Part shown: positions 1-10,772 of the stretch, piece after piece
How positions within the stretch are numbered: position 1 is the stretch's first letter
Layout of the letters: each line of letters begins with the position of its first letter
Origin: Rhodobacteraceae bacterium EhC02
Lineage (GTDB): Bacteria > Pseudomonadota > Alphaproteobacteria > Rhodobacterales > Rhodobacteraceae
Direction of reading: 5' to 3'
DNA length: 64,000 bases
NCBI GenBank assembly: GCA_001650895.1
Contig: LXYH01000059.1
Coordinates: 155,880-219,879 of the forward strand
Notes under the pieces: model-generated
Told to the model about the DNA's origin: nothing
Databases searched by the model: none
What the model saw: the letters and a program-made list of their open reading frames with translations, nothing else
Program-made: the position numbers and the translations under genes

Positions 1-31
1 GGACAGCAAAGAGGACAGGGGACAGAGGACA

Positions 32-58
32 GGGGCAGGCCGCCTTGCGGTCTGCCCC
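32..58 (-). terminator. Hairpin downstream of the lipoprotein gene
   Basis: Arms at 32-43 and 47-58 pair over 12 positions with one imperfect pair around a CTT loop. The hairpin begins 11 bases past the stop of the leftward lipoprotein gene, which suits a transcription terminator. There is no clear U-tract in the leftward direction, so intrinsic termination is only possible. Bases 1-35 consist of short GGACAG-like repeats. Confidence 0.35.
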
Positions 59-68
59 AGATGCCGGA

Positions 69-629
69 TCAGGGGATGATGCGGGTGTATTTCACGCCTT
101 CCAGCGTGGCACCGACCATCAGGCCAGCCTGGCCGAAGATCAGGGCGACCACAGGGGCGGTGGATGTGGTCGTTTCCGCCCGCAGATTGTCCGCCCGGTC
201 GCTGATCACGTATTCCACATCCGCACCGGCCGCCCATCCCGAGGACCGGCGGAACCGCTGCAGCGCATCATCGGTCATGAAGAACAGCACATGCGCGAAC
301 TGCTGCGCGCCGATCTGCAGGCCGAAACTGCCCTTGGCGGCCGAATAGTAGTCAACGGTGGTGCCGCCCACCCGCAGCGCACCGCGCCCGTAGCCACCGC
401 CAATGCCGAAACCGGCCTCGGTGATCAGGGGCATCACCAGCTGACCGACGGATTTCTGTTCAAGATCGCGGGTATTGGGATAGGTCGAGTAGAGATAGTT
501 CATCGTGGCATCGACACGGTTGTCGATGACGGCCGACCCCGGACTGCCGATCCCGTTGCCGCAGCCTGCGGTCAGGCCCGCGCCTGCCAATGCCGTCAGG
601 GTGAAGGTCCGTCTGCTCATCTGTGTCAT
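69..629 (-). CDS. Ysc84/SYLF-domain lipoprotein
   Basis: The product is about 186 residues. It opens with a twin-arginine stretch (SRRTF) and a lipobox ending LTAGC, so it is probably a lipidated envelope protein with Gly at +2 after the Cys. The body, rich in Gly with a GIGGGYGRG segment and the pattern FGLQIGAQ, matches the SYLF/Ysc84 family, bacterial members of which are small lipid-binding or uncharacterised lipoproteins. Two start codons are possible, 629 and 620; 629 was chosen because an AGG lies upstream, but the lipobox fits either. It is a single gene, transcribed leftward and followed by a hairpin. The exact role is unknown. Confidence 0.7.
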   Translation of the reverse strand: MTQMSRRTFTLTALAGAGLTAGCGNGIGSPGSAVIDNRVDATMNYLYSTYPNTRDLEQKSVGQLVMPLITEAGFGIGGGYGRGALRVGGTTVDYYSAAKGSFGLQIGAQQFAHVLFFMTDDALQRFRRSSGWAAGADVEYVISDRADNLRAETTTSTAPVVALIFGQAGLMVGATLEGVKYTRIIP

Positions 630-804
630 GTGTCTTGCCTGTTCCGTTATGCTGCTGCCACTGTCGCATTTTATGCGCACCGGATTGTTGTCGTCCCCGG
701 TTCTGCGCTGAATATAGAGGCAATTCAGCGCCCTGTCACCAACTGTTGGGGTATCTCGCGTTCAAACGGGCCTATCTGGCGAGACTTCGCCCAAAGCCGG
801 CGGA

Positions 805-1806
<1,002 letters not shown>

Positions 1807-1873
1807 CGGTGGGTCATCTCATTCTGGTTTTCTCATGCGTGGCATGGATATTGCTTCATCTCAAGGGTAGGAA

Positions 1874-2470
1874 TTGCCGAATTTCGTCGCTATGGAAGCG
1901 ATCAAGTTGAAAAGGGCCTTTGAATTGGACTTGTTTTCCACCCTCAGCGAAGCGATCAACCTGCGGTCCTTCTCGAACCTGTGGTACTGGATCATGCTGG
2001 CTGTCCTGTGGTCCAGCACCAGCCATTGGGTGCTGGGTGTGCCCTATGACATGGTGGTGCGCGCCGCATCCCAGGGCGGGCAGGCCGAGACGGATCTGAA
2101 CGATATCGTCCGTATCAACGTGAACCGTCTTCTCTACATCGCGCATGTGTCCGGTCTCTGGATCATCGGTTTCGGGACCTTCTTCCTGACCTTGCTGGGG
2201 CTGACTGGCTTCGTCTACGGCTTTCAGCTGTCGCAGGCGGTGTTCCTGCTGGCTTGTCCCATGTTTTTCGTGGGGCTGCTGTCGATCAGGACCGCGCAGC
2301 GCGTGCACCGCGATGCCCCCACCGGCGCGGCGCTGCACAAGATCCTGCACCGGCACCGCCTTGCGGTGCAGGCGATCGGTGTCGTGTCGATTTTTCTCAC
2401 GGCACTTTGGGGAATGTATCAGAACCTGAGCTATTTGATCCCTGACCACATCATCAGACCGCTTGGATAA
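1874..2470 (+). CDS. Conserved membrane protein (homologues named 'component of SufBCD complex')
   Basis: A 198-residue protein with about four hydrophobic segments (roughly residues 35-55, 90-115, 120-140 and 165-185) and the motif SNLWYWI near the N-terminus. Rhodobacteraceae homologues often carry the name 'component of SufBCD complex', but nothing in this sequence shows an Fe-S role, so the name should be treated as unproven. Start: a TTG at 1874 has an AAGGG ribosome site six bases upstream; the first ATG is at 1892 and is poorly placed relative to that site. The gene ends nine bases before mfd and may be co-transcribed with it. Confidence 0.7.
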   Translation: MPNFVAMEAIKLKRAFELDLFSTLSEAINLRSFSNLWYWIMLAVLWSSTSHWVLGVPYDMVVRAASQGGQAETDLNDIVRINVNRLLYIAHVSGLWIIGFGTFFLTLLGLTGFVYGFQLSQAVFLLACPMFFVGLLSIRTAQRVHRDAPTGAALHKILHRHRLAVQAIGVVSIFLTALWGMYQNLSYLIPDHIIRPLG

Positions 2471-2479
2471 CCCCCGCCC

Positions 2480-5400
2480 ATGACCGAACAGACCCGCATC
2501 ACCGTTGGCGGTGCCCCCGAAGGCTTTGACGCGCGCCTGATCCTCAAGGAGATCGAGCGCCGCGCCGCACCCGTTCTGCATGTCGCCCGTGATGACAAGC
2601 GGATGGCCGCGATGCAGGCCGCCTTGCGTTTCTTTGCCCCCGACATGCCGGTGATCACCTTCCCGGCCTGGGATTGCCTGCCTTACGACCGTGTCAGCCC
2701 CAATGCCGATATCTCGGCGGCGCGGATGGCCACGCTGGCCGGGTTGGTGCACGGGATGCCCGAGCGGTTCGTCCTGCTGACCACGATCAGCGCTGCGATG
2801 CAGCGCCTTCCGGCGCGGGACGTCCTGCGCGAGGCGGCCTTTACCGCACGTGTCGGCGGCCGTCTGGACGAGGCCGCGCTGCGCGCCTTTCTGGTGCGCA
2901 TGGGCTTTTCGCAGGCGCCCACGGTGATGGAACCCGGCGATTACGCGATCCGGGGCGGAATCATCGATATCTTCCCGCCGGGCGAGGGCGGGCCGGTCCG
3001 GCTGGACCTCTTCGGCGATGTGCTGGACGGGGCGCGCCGCTTTGATCCGGCGACCCAGCGGACCACCGAAAAGCTCGAGATGATCGAGCTGGCCCCGGTG
3101 TCCGAGGTGATCCTTGATCCGGCGGCGATCACCCGGTTCCGGCAGAACTACCGGATCGAATTCGGCGCGGCCGGCACCGATGATCCGCTTTACGAGGCGG
3201 TCAGCGCAGGGCGCAAACACGCCGGCATCGAACATTGGCTGCCGTTCTTCCACGAGGGGCTGGAGACGATCTTCGACTATCTGCCCCAGGCCACGATCAC
3301 CCAGGATGACCAGGTGACGCCCACGCGCCTGTCGCGCTGGGACAGCATCGCCGATCAATACGAGACGCGACGCCTCGCCATGACACAGAAAGGGCGGATG
3401 GACACGGTCTACAAACCCGTGCCACCGGGCCTGCTCTATCTGGATGACACGGCGTGGGACGGGGCTATTGCCGGGCGCCGGGTCATGCAGTTCAACCCGC
3501 TGGCCCAGGCGACAGGGCCCGGCGTCATCGATGCGGGCGGGCGGATCGGGCGCAATTTCGCACCGGAACGCCAGCAGGAAAACCTCAGCCTTTTCGTGGC
3601 CTTGGCATCCCACGTGAAAGCACGGATGGACAAGGGGCCGGTGCTGATCGCCTCTTATTCCGAAGGCGCGCGGGAACGGCTGGACGGTCTGATCACGGAT
3701 GAAGGGCTGATCGGTTCGGTGCATGTGGCCGATGCGCGCGGCATCGGCAAGCACGGGCTGCACCTGGCGGTCTGGCCCCTTGACCAGGGGTTCGAGGCCG
3801 AGGGCCTGACCGTCATCAGCGAACAGGATGTGCTGGGCGACAGGCTGATCCGTACCGCCAAGAAGCGCCGCCGCGCCGATGAATTCCTGACCGAGGCGCA
3901 AAGCCTCAGCCCCGGTGACCTGGTGGTGCATGTCGATCACGGCGTCGGGCGCTATCTTGGCCTTGAGGTGGTGACCGCGCTGGGGGCCGCGCATGAATGC
4001 CTGACGCTGGAATATGCCGAAGGCGCAAAGCTTTACCTGCCGGTCGAGAATATCGAACTGCTCAGCCGGTTCGGTCATGAAGAGGGGCTTCTGGACAAGC
4101 TGGGCGGCGGCGCCTGGCAGGCCAAGAAGGCGCGGCTGAAAGAACGCATCCGCGAGATGGCGGATCGGTTGATCCGGGTTGCCGCCGAGCGCGCCCTGCG
4201 ATCCGCCCCCGTGCTGGAACCGCAGCATCACGCATGGGAGGCCTTCAGCGCCCGCTTTCCATACATGGAAACCGACGATCAGCTGCGCGCGATCGAAGAT
4301 GTTGTGGCCGATCTGTCATCGGGCAATCCGATGGACCGGCTGATCTGCGGCGATGTGGGGTTCGGCAAGACCGAAGTGGCGATGCGCGCGGCCTTCGTGG
4401 CGGCGATGTGCGGCGTGCAGGTGGCGGTGATTGCCCCCACGACCCTGCTGGCACGTCAGCATTACAAAAGTTTCGCAGAACGGTTCCGGGGCTTCCCGCT
4501 TGAGGTGCGCGCCCTGTCACGCTTTGTCAGCGCCAAGGATGCGCAGGCCACGCGCGACGGGATCGCGCGCGGCACGGTCGATATCGTCGTGGGCACGCAT
4601 GCGCTGCTGGCCAAGGGGGTCAGTTTCAAGAACCTCGGCCTTTTGATTATTGACGAGGAACAGCATTTCGGTGTCGGCCACAAGGAACGGCTGAAGCAAT
4701 TGCGCAGCGATATCCATGTCTTGACGCTGACGGCGACACCGATTCCGCGCACCCTGCAACTGTCGCTGTCGGGCGTGCGGGACCTGTCGATCATCGGCAC
4801 ACCGCCGGTCGACCGCCTGTCGATCCGCACCTATGTGTCCGAATTCGATGGCGTCACCATCCGCGAGGCGCTGCTGCGCGAACATTTCCGCGGCGGGCAA
4901 AGCTTCTTCGTGGTGCCCCGCATCAGCGACCTGCCCGAGATCGAGGAATTCCTGAAAACCCAGGTACCCGAAGTATCCTATGTCGTGGCCCATGGGCAGA
5001 TGGCGGCAGGCGAGCTGGATGACCGGATGAATGCCTTCTACGATGGCAAATATGACGTGCTGCTGGCCACGACCATCGTGGAATCGGGCCTGGATATTCC
5101 CACGGCCAACACGATGGTGATCCACCGCGCCGACATGTTCGGCCTCAGCCAGCTCTACCAGATCCGCGGACGCGTGGGCCGGTCGAAAACCCGCGCCTAT
5201 GCCTATCTGACCACGAAACCGCGCGGCAAGCTGACACCTGCCGCCGAAAAGCGCCTGCGCGTGCTGGGCAGCCTTGATACGCTGGGCGCGGGCTTCACCC
5301 TGGCCAGTCAGGATCTGGACATTCGCGGTGCGGGCAACCTGCTGGGCGAGGAACAGTCCGGCCAGATGCGCGATGTGGGATACGAGCTGTACCAGCAGAT

Positions 5401-5941
5401 GCTGGAGGACGCGATCGCCAAGATCAAGGCGGGCGAGATGGAAGGGCTGTCGGACAGCGACGGTCAATGGGCGCCCTCGATCAACCTTGGTGTCGCCGTG
5501 CTGATCCCGGAAAACTACGTGCCGGATCTGGATGTGCGACTGGGATTGTATCGCCGCCTCAGCAACTTGCACACCAAAGTTGAACTGGAGGGCTTTGCCG
5601 CCGAACTGATCGACCGCTTCGGGCCACTCCCGCGCGAGGTCAACACCCTGCTGTTGATCGTGCGGATCAAGGAGATGTGCAAGAAGGCGGGAATCTCGCG
5701 TCTGGATGGCGGGCCCAAGGGCGCGACGATCCAGTTTCACAACGACAAATTCGCCTCGCCACAAGGGCTGGTCGAATTCATCGGCGCGCAGAACGGGCTG
5801 GCCAAGGTGCGCGACAACAAGATCGTCGTGCGCCGCGACTGGACGCAGGAGAAGGAAAAGATCCGCGGCGCCTATGCGATTGCCCGCGACCTGGCCGAAA
5901 AGGTCGTGGCCGAACGCAAGCGCAGCACCGCAAAGGGCTGA
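2480..5941 (+). CDS. mfd: Transcription-repair coupling factor Mfd
   Basis: A 1153-residue ATP-dependent translocase that removes RNA polymerase stalled at DNA lesions and recruits UvrA. The N-terminal third is the UvrB-like region, followed by the RNA polymerase-interacting (CarD-like) segment near residue 470-520 (SPGDLVVHVDHGVGRY). The motor has Walker A GDVGFGKTEV at about 624-633 and a DEEQ box at about 725, plus the RecG-like motif LTATPIPRTLQLSL. A C-terminal TRCF domain follows. Length matches the family. It is encoded directly after the membrane protein gene at 1874 and faces the HD-domain gene convergently. Confidence 0.98.
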   Translation: MTEQTRITVGGAPEGFDARLILKEIERRAAPVLHVARDDKRMAAMQAALRFFAPDMPVITFPAWDCLPYDRVSPNADISAARMATLAGLVHGMPERFVLLTTISAAMQRLPARDVLREAAFTARVGGRLDEAALRAFLVRMGFSQAPTVMEPGDYAIRGGIIDIFPPGEGGPVRLDLFGDVLDGARRFDPATQRTTEKLEMIELAPVSEVILDPAAITRFRQNYRIEFGAAGTDDPLYEAVSAGRKHAGIEHWLPFFHEGLETIFDYLPQATITQDDQVTPTRLSRWDSIADQYETRRLAMTQKGRMDTVYKPVPPGLLYLDDTAWDGAIAGRRVMQFNPLAQATGPGVIDAGGRIGRNFAPERQQENLSLFVALASHVKARMDKGPVLIASYSEGARERLDGLITDEGLIGSVHVADARGIGKHGLHLAVWPLDQGFEAEGLTVISEQDVLGDRLIRTAKKRRRADEFLTEAQSLSPGDLVVHVDHGVGRYLGLEVVTALGAAHECLTLEYAEGAKLYLPVENIELLSRFGHEEGLLDKLGGGAWQAKKARLKERIREMADRLIRVAAERALRSAPVLEPQHHAWEAFSARFPYMETDDQLRAIEDVVADLSSGNPMDRLICGDVGFGKTEVAMRAAFVAAMCGVQVAVIAPTTLLARQHYKSFAERFRGFPLEVRALSRFVSAKDAQATRDGIARGTVDIVVGTHALLAKGVSFKNLGLLIIDEEQHFGVGHKERLKQLRSDIHVLTLTATPIPRTLQLSLSGVRDLSIIGTPPVDRLSIRTYVSEFDGVTIREALLREHFRGGQSFFVVPRISDLPEIEEFLKTQVPEVSYVVAHGQMAAGELDDRMNAFYDGKYDVLLATTIVESGLDIPTANTMVIHRADMFGLSQLYQIRGRVGRSKTRAYAYLTTKPRGKLTPAAEKRLRVLGSLDTLGAGFTLASQDLDIRGAGNLLGEEQSGQMRDVGYELYQQMLEDAIAKIKAGEMEGLSDSDGQWAPSINLGVAVLIPENYVPDLDVRLGLYRRLSNLHTKVELEGFAAELIDRFGPLPREVNTLLLIVRIKEMCKKAGISRLDGGPKGATIQFHNDKFASPQGLVEFIGAQNGLAKVRDNKIVVRRDWTQEKEKIRGAYAIARDLAEKVVAERKRSTAKG

Positions 5942-5975
5942 CGTGACACGTCAGCTTAGCCACGCAAGTTGATGA

Positions 5976-6551
5976 TCAAACGCCAAAAAATGCGCGGATG
6001 CGCGGGTTGATCCAATCCCATAGTGTCGGCGCACCATGGGCGATCTTGCTGCCTACGCGGGACACCAAAGTGTCATAGCTGACATCGTAATCGGTCCAGC
6101 TGCCACCGCCTGCGGCCAGGTTCTGGTTGGGGGGCTGGAACCGGTCCAGCGATTTGGCAAAACGCGCGTCAACCGTCTGGTTCGCCTCGAACTCTTCCCA
6201 CAGCGCCCGCAGGCTGGCAGCCTGATCAGCCGGAAGAAGGCCAAAGATGCGGTCGGCGGCGGCGGATTCGTCCTGTTGCAGGGCCGTCGCGTCATGGCTG
6301 CCAAAGATAGGGGCATCGCCCGCGTCGATCTCGACAAGGTCATGGATCAGCAGCATGCGGATCACCCGGTCGATCGTCACGCCTTCGGGTGCATGTTCAG
6401 CCAGAACAAGGGCATAGAGGGCGATGTGCCAGCTATGCTCGCCTGAATTCTCATAGCGCGACCCATCGCAAAGACGGGTGGCGCGGTTGACTGATTTCAG
6501 ACGGCAGGCCTCGGTCAGAAAGGCCATCTGCGCGTCGAGGCGCGGGGTCAT
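5976..6551 (-). CDS. HD-domain phosphohydrolase (YfbR/HDDC2-like)
   Basis: A 191-residue protein with the HD metal-binding set H39 (in GEHSWH), H70-D71 (in LLIHDLVEID) and D136 (in AKSLDRFQP). This layout is that of the YfbR/HDDC2 group, whose studied members are 5'-deoxynucleotidases, but substrate cannot be read from sequence. Its start overlaps the stop of the 79-residue gene upstream by four bases (ATGA), so the two are translationally coupled. It is the last gene of a leftward set of three with the alpha/beta hydrolase at 6792-7448. Confidence 0.8.
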   Translation of the reverse strand: MTPRLDAQMAFLTEACRLKSVNRATRLCDGSRYENSGEHSWHIALYALVLAEHAPEGVTIDRVIRMLLIHDLVEIDAGDAPIFGSHDATALQQDESAAADRIFGLLPADQAASLRALWEEFEANQTVDARFAKSLDRFQPPNQNLAAGGGSWTDYDVSYDTLVSRVGSKIAHGAPTLWDWINPRIRAFFGV

Positions 6552-6787
6552 TCCGGTGCGGCCTTCTTGCGCTCTGCCGCTTTGGTCACGTGTTCCCTCA
6601 ACAAGCGGCGTGCCCGCGCCTCCGCGGTGCGGACACGGATTGCTGTCATGAAGGCCTCTTCGGTCACGGTCGAAGAGGTGCCCAGCGTACGGGCGATGTC
6701 GTCGATCAGGGTCGGATCACCCAAGGCATCCACCGCGTCCAGGACGTCCTTGGCCAGCGCGTCTGCAAGATCTTCGGTTACGCCCAT
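6548..6787 (-). CDS. Small conserved hypothetical protein
   Basis: A 79-residue, largely helical and charged protein: an acidic N-terminal half and a basic, arginine/lysine-rich C-terminal half (RARRLLREHVTKAAERKK). There is no signal peptide or membrane segment. It lies four bases downstream of the hydrolase stop and overlaps the HD-domain gene by four bases, so it sits inside an operon with tight coupling. The reading frame is favoured over overlapping frames by this spacing and by codon bias. No function is recognised. Confidence 0.6.
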   Translation of the reverse strand: MGVTEDLADALAKDVLDAVDALGDPTLIDDIARTLGTSSTVTEEAFMTAIRVRTAEARARRLLREHVTKAAERKKAAPE

Positions 6788-6791
6788 GGAA

Positions 6792-7448
6792 TCACCGCGA
6801 ATTTTCCGTCAACCGGCGCTTCACGTAATCCGTGACCGTGCCGATCATCTGGTCCATCTGGCCGGGCGCATCAAAGAAATGGCCCGCACCCTCGATCTGT
6901 TCGTGGGTGATCGTGATGCCACGCTGTTCATGCAGCTTCCCGACAAGGCTTGTCGTGTCGGCGGGCGGGGCCACGCGATCGGCGGTGCCGTTGATCACAA
7001 GCCCCGAGGCCGGGCAGGGTGCCAGGAACGAGAAGTCATACATGTTCGCGGGCGGCGCAACCGAGATGAAGCCCGTGATCTCGGGGCGGCGCATCAGCAA
7101 CTGCATCCCGATCCAGGCCCCGAAGGAAAAGCCCGCAACCCAGCAATGCTTGGAATTGTTGTTCATCGACTGCAGGTAATCCAGCGCCGAGGCCGCATCC
7201 GACAGCTCGCCGATGCCCTGATCATATTCGCCCTGGCTGCGCCCCACGCCGCGGAAATTGAACCGCAGCACGGTGAAGCCCATGTTGTAGAAGGCATAAT
7301 GCAGGTTGTAGACGACCTTGTTGTTCATCGTGCCGCCGAACTGCGGATGGGGATGAAGCACGATCGCGATAGGCGCGTCACGTTCCTTTTGCGGGTGATA
7401 CCGGCCTTCGAGCCGGCCTTCGGGGCCGGGAAAAATTACTTCGGGCAT
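6792..7448 (-). CDS. Alpha/beta hydrolase (dienelactone hydrolase-like)
   Basis: A 218-residue cytoplasmic hydrolase. The nucleophile elbow GFSFGAW places Ser at 108, with a probable acid at D157 (NGTADRVAPP) and base at H190 (GAGHFF). The HPHPQFGGTMNN segment near 32-43 is typical of the conserved 'alpha/beta hydrolase' group found widely in proteobacteria. Substrate is unknown. It is the first gene of the leftward trio and is divergent from iscR, with 156 bases between the starts. Its own promoter has not been identified there. Confidence 0.8.
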   Translation of the reverse strand: MPEVIFPGPEGRLEGRYHPQKERDAPIAIVLHPHPQFGGTMNNKVVYNLHYAFYNMGFTVLRFNFRGVGRSQGEYDQGIGELSDAASALDYLQSMNNNSKHCWVAGFSFGAWIGMQLLMRRPEITGFISVAPPANMYDFSFLAPCPASGLVINGTADRVAPPADTTSLVGKLHEQRGITITHEQIEGAGHFFDAPGQMDQMIGTVTDYVKRRLTENSR

Positions 7449-7485
7449 ATGGTTTCTGATCTCCTGGATGGGTGCGGCAATTATT

Positions 7486-7523
7486 CTTGACGAATTTGCT
7501 CAAGCACCTTAGAACGTTTCTAA
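7486..7523 (+). promoter_or_regulatory. iscR-suf promoter with TGA-N9-TCA iron box and Irr box
   Basis: A promoter-like pair TTGACG (7487-7492), 17-base spacer, TAGAAC (7510-7515) precedes iscR. Two perfect inverted repeats lie on it: CTTGA-N9-TCAAG (7486-7504) covers the -35 box, and TTAGAA-CGT-TTCTAA (7509-7523) covers the -10 box. The second matches the alphaproteobacterial Irr consensus (TTAGAA-N3-TTCTAA). The first has the TGA-N9-TCA form of the Rrf2-family iron boxes (RirA, or IscR in Rhodobacterales). The expected result is iron- and cluster-dependent repression of the whole suf unit. Confidence 0.75.
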
Positions 7524-7604
7524 ATCGGAATGTGCGGCCGCGCCGGGTTCAAGCCAGATAAGCCTTGCGCCCCAAGACGTCAATGAATTCACGAAGGCAA
7601 GCCA

Positions 7605-8072
7605 ATGAAACTGAGCACGAAGGGCCGCTATGCGATGGTTGCGCTGGCCGATATGGCGCTTCAGCCTGCGGCCGGTCTGGTGACGCTGGGCGAGATTTCG
7701 AAGCGGCAGGATATTTCCTTGCCCTATCTCGAGCAGCTTTTCGTCAAACTGCGTCGCGCGGGCCTGGTCGAGTCCGTGCGCGGCCCCGGCGGCGGTTACC
7801 GCCTGTCGCGCCCGGCCAGCGAGATCCGCGTGGTCGATGTTCTGGGCGCGGTGGATGAAACCGTGGACGCGATGCATCGCGGCGAAGGGGCCAGCGGTGC
7901 GGTCTCGGGCAGCCGCGCGCAATCGGTGACCAACCGGCTGTGGGAAGGCCTCAGCGCCCATGTCTATGTCTATCTGCATCAGACACGCCTGTCGGATGTG
8001 GTGCGCAATGACCTGGCACCCTGTCCGGCCGTGCCCTCGCTCTTCTCGATGCCCGTCGTGGACGAGGCCTGA
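7605..8072 (+). CDS. iscR: Rrf2-family iron-sulfur regulator IscR
   Basis: A 155-residue winged-helix regulator of the Rrf2 family, opening with MKLSTKGRYAMVAL and carrying the recognition segment LPYLEQLFVKLRRAGLV. It heads the suf operon, so it is expected to regulate cluster assembly genes including its own. The three cysteines and the histidine that bind the 2Fe-2S cluster in E. coli IscR are all missing: the region after DETVDAM (about 84-112) has no Cys. The only cysteine is C140. Rhodobacter sphaeroides IscR is known to use a non-standard ligand set, and this protein fits that type. An AAGG ribosome site lies eight bases before the ATG. Confidence 0.92.
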   Translation: MKLSTKGRYAMVALADMALQPAAGLVTLGEISKRQDISLPYLEQLFVKLRRAGLVESVRGPGGGYRLSRPASEIRVVDVLGAVDETVDAMHRGEGASGAVSGSRAQSVTNRLWEGLSAHVYVYLHQTRLSDVVRNDLAPCPAVPSLFSMPVVDEA

Positions 8073-8111
8073 GGTGTATCTGCGTATTCCTGGAACGATG
8101 AAGGGCTGAAC

Positions 8112-9152
8112 TTGCGCGCCTATCTGGATCATAACGCCACGACGCCGCTGCGGGCCGAAGCCCGCGATGCGATGCTGCGCGCCATGGACCTGGTGGGCAA
8201 CCCATCCTCGGTCCATGCCGAGGGGCGGGCGGCCAAGTCGCTGATCGAGGCTGCGCGTGCCCAGGTGGCGGCGGCGCTGGGGGCCGAAGGCGCGGATGTG
8301 ATCTTTACCTCGGGCGCGACCGAGGCGGCGGCGCTGGCCCTTGCGGGGCGCGCCCTGCATGGCGCCGAGGTCGAGCACGAGGCCGTGGCGGCCTGGGTCG
8401 GCACGGATCTGGCCGTGGACAGGGCAGGGCGGGTGAGCGTCCCCGATCCCGGACAGGCAACGCTGCAACTGGCCAATTCGGAAACCGGGGTCATCCAGAC
8501 CCTGCCCGAAGGGCTGGCCGTGTCGGACATGACGCAGGCCTTCGGCAAGCTGCCGCTGGCCTTCAACTGGACGGGCTGCACCATGGCGCTGGTCTCGGCG
8601 CACAAGCTGGGCGGGCCGAAGGGCATCGGCGCGCTGGTGATCCGGCGGGGCACGGACCTTGCGGCGCAGCTGCGTGGCGGCGGGCAGGAACAGGGGCGGC
8701 GTGCGGGCACCGAGAACATCATCGGCATCGCGGGTTTCGGCGCGGCCGCCGAGGCTGCGGCGCGCGATCTGGCCGCTGGTGTCTGGGGCCGGGTTGCGGA
8801 ACTTAGAAATATTCTAGAAAACGCCATTGAGGCCGGGGCGCCGGATACTATTTTTCCCGGAAGAGAGGGCGAAAGACTGCCCAACACCAGTTGTTTCGCC
8901 ACCCCCGGCTGGAAGGGCGAGACCCAGGTGATGCAGATGGATCTCGCGGGATTCGCCATTTCGGCGGGATCCGCCTGCTCCAGCGGCAAGGTCCGCGCCA
9001 GCCGCGTGCTGCGCGCCATGGGATATGACGACGACGTGGCCGGTGGCGCGATCCGCGTGTCGCTGGGGCCGCAGACGACCGAAGACGAGGTGCGGCGCTT
9101 TGCCGAGGCCTGGCTGGCCAAGCGCCACAAGTTTGCCGCGCGCGCGGCATGA
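8112..9152 (+). CDS. NifS/IscS-like cysteine desulfurase (suf-linked)
   Basis: A 346-residue PLP enzyme of the class V aminotransferase fold, opening with the NifS signature YLDHNATTP. The PLP lysine is K165 (SAHKLGG), and the sulfur-accepting Cys is C289 in SAGSACSSG, the flexible-loop motif of group I desulfurases. At 346 residues it is some 50 shorter than IscS or NifS, mostly through a compacted N-terminal half. Start is TTG at 8112 with AAGGG seven bases upstream; no ATG is well placed. It lies 39 bases after iscR and 61 before sufB. With SufS at the other end, the locus encodes two desulfurases of different groups. Confidence 0.88.
   Translation: MRAYLDHNATTPLRAEARDAMLRAMDLVGNPSSVHAEGRAAKSLIEAARAQVAAALGAEGADVIFTSGATEAAALALAGRALHGAEVEHEAVAAWVGTDLAVDRAGRVSVPDPGQATLQLANSETGVIQTLPEGLAVSDMTQAFGKLPLAFNWTGCTMALVSAHKLGGPKGIGALVIRRGTDLAAQLRGGGQEQGRRAGTENIIGIAGFGAAAEAAARDLAAGVWGRVAELRNILENAIEAGAPDTIFPGREGERLPNTSCFATPGWKGETQVMQMDLAGFAISAGSACSSGKVRASRVLRAMGYDDDVAGGAIRVSLGPQTTEDEVRRFAEAWLAKRHKFAARAA
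8803..8817 (+). promoter_or_regulatory. Irr-like box inside the desulfurase coding sequence
   Basis: TTAGAA-ATA-TTCTAG matches the Irr consensus at 11 of 12 defined positions and closely resembles the perfect box in the iscR promoter. It lies about 400 bases upstream of sufB. The codons it imposes include AGA and CTA, which are scarce in this GC-rich genome, so the sequence may be held for binding rather than coding. Function is inference. Confidence 0.4.
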
Positions 9153-9213
9153 ACAACAGCGCGCCCTGCAGACCGGGTGCAAAAGACAGATGACGCGAAC
9201 AGGAGTGATGGGC

Positions 9214-10734
<1,521 letters not shown>

Positions 10735-10757
10735 GGCCGGGGGCTGCGGCCCCGCAA

Positions 10758-10772
10758 TTGGGACAAGGCAAT
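10758..10772 (+). repeat. Left direct repeat bounding the sufB-sufC insert
   Basis: TTGGGACAAGG followed by CAAT. The same sequence with one mismatch (AAAT) occurs at 12901-12915, just before sufC. The two copies enclose exactly the four inserted genes, and each copy supplies sequence in the translation initiation region of the next gene. Confidence 0.6.

Noticed and set aside
1856..4231. A 791-codon open frame on the minus strand across mfd
   Set aside because: It is antisense to a complete mfd gene with all motifs; long antisense frames are common at this GC level, and the predicted product is a low-complexity His/Gln/Arg-rich sequence.
7719..7740. GGATATTTCC inside iscR as a repeat copy
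   Set aside because: It is a short chance match in coding sequence without the AAGAAGAAAC end or hairpins.
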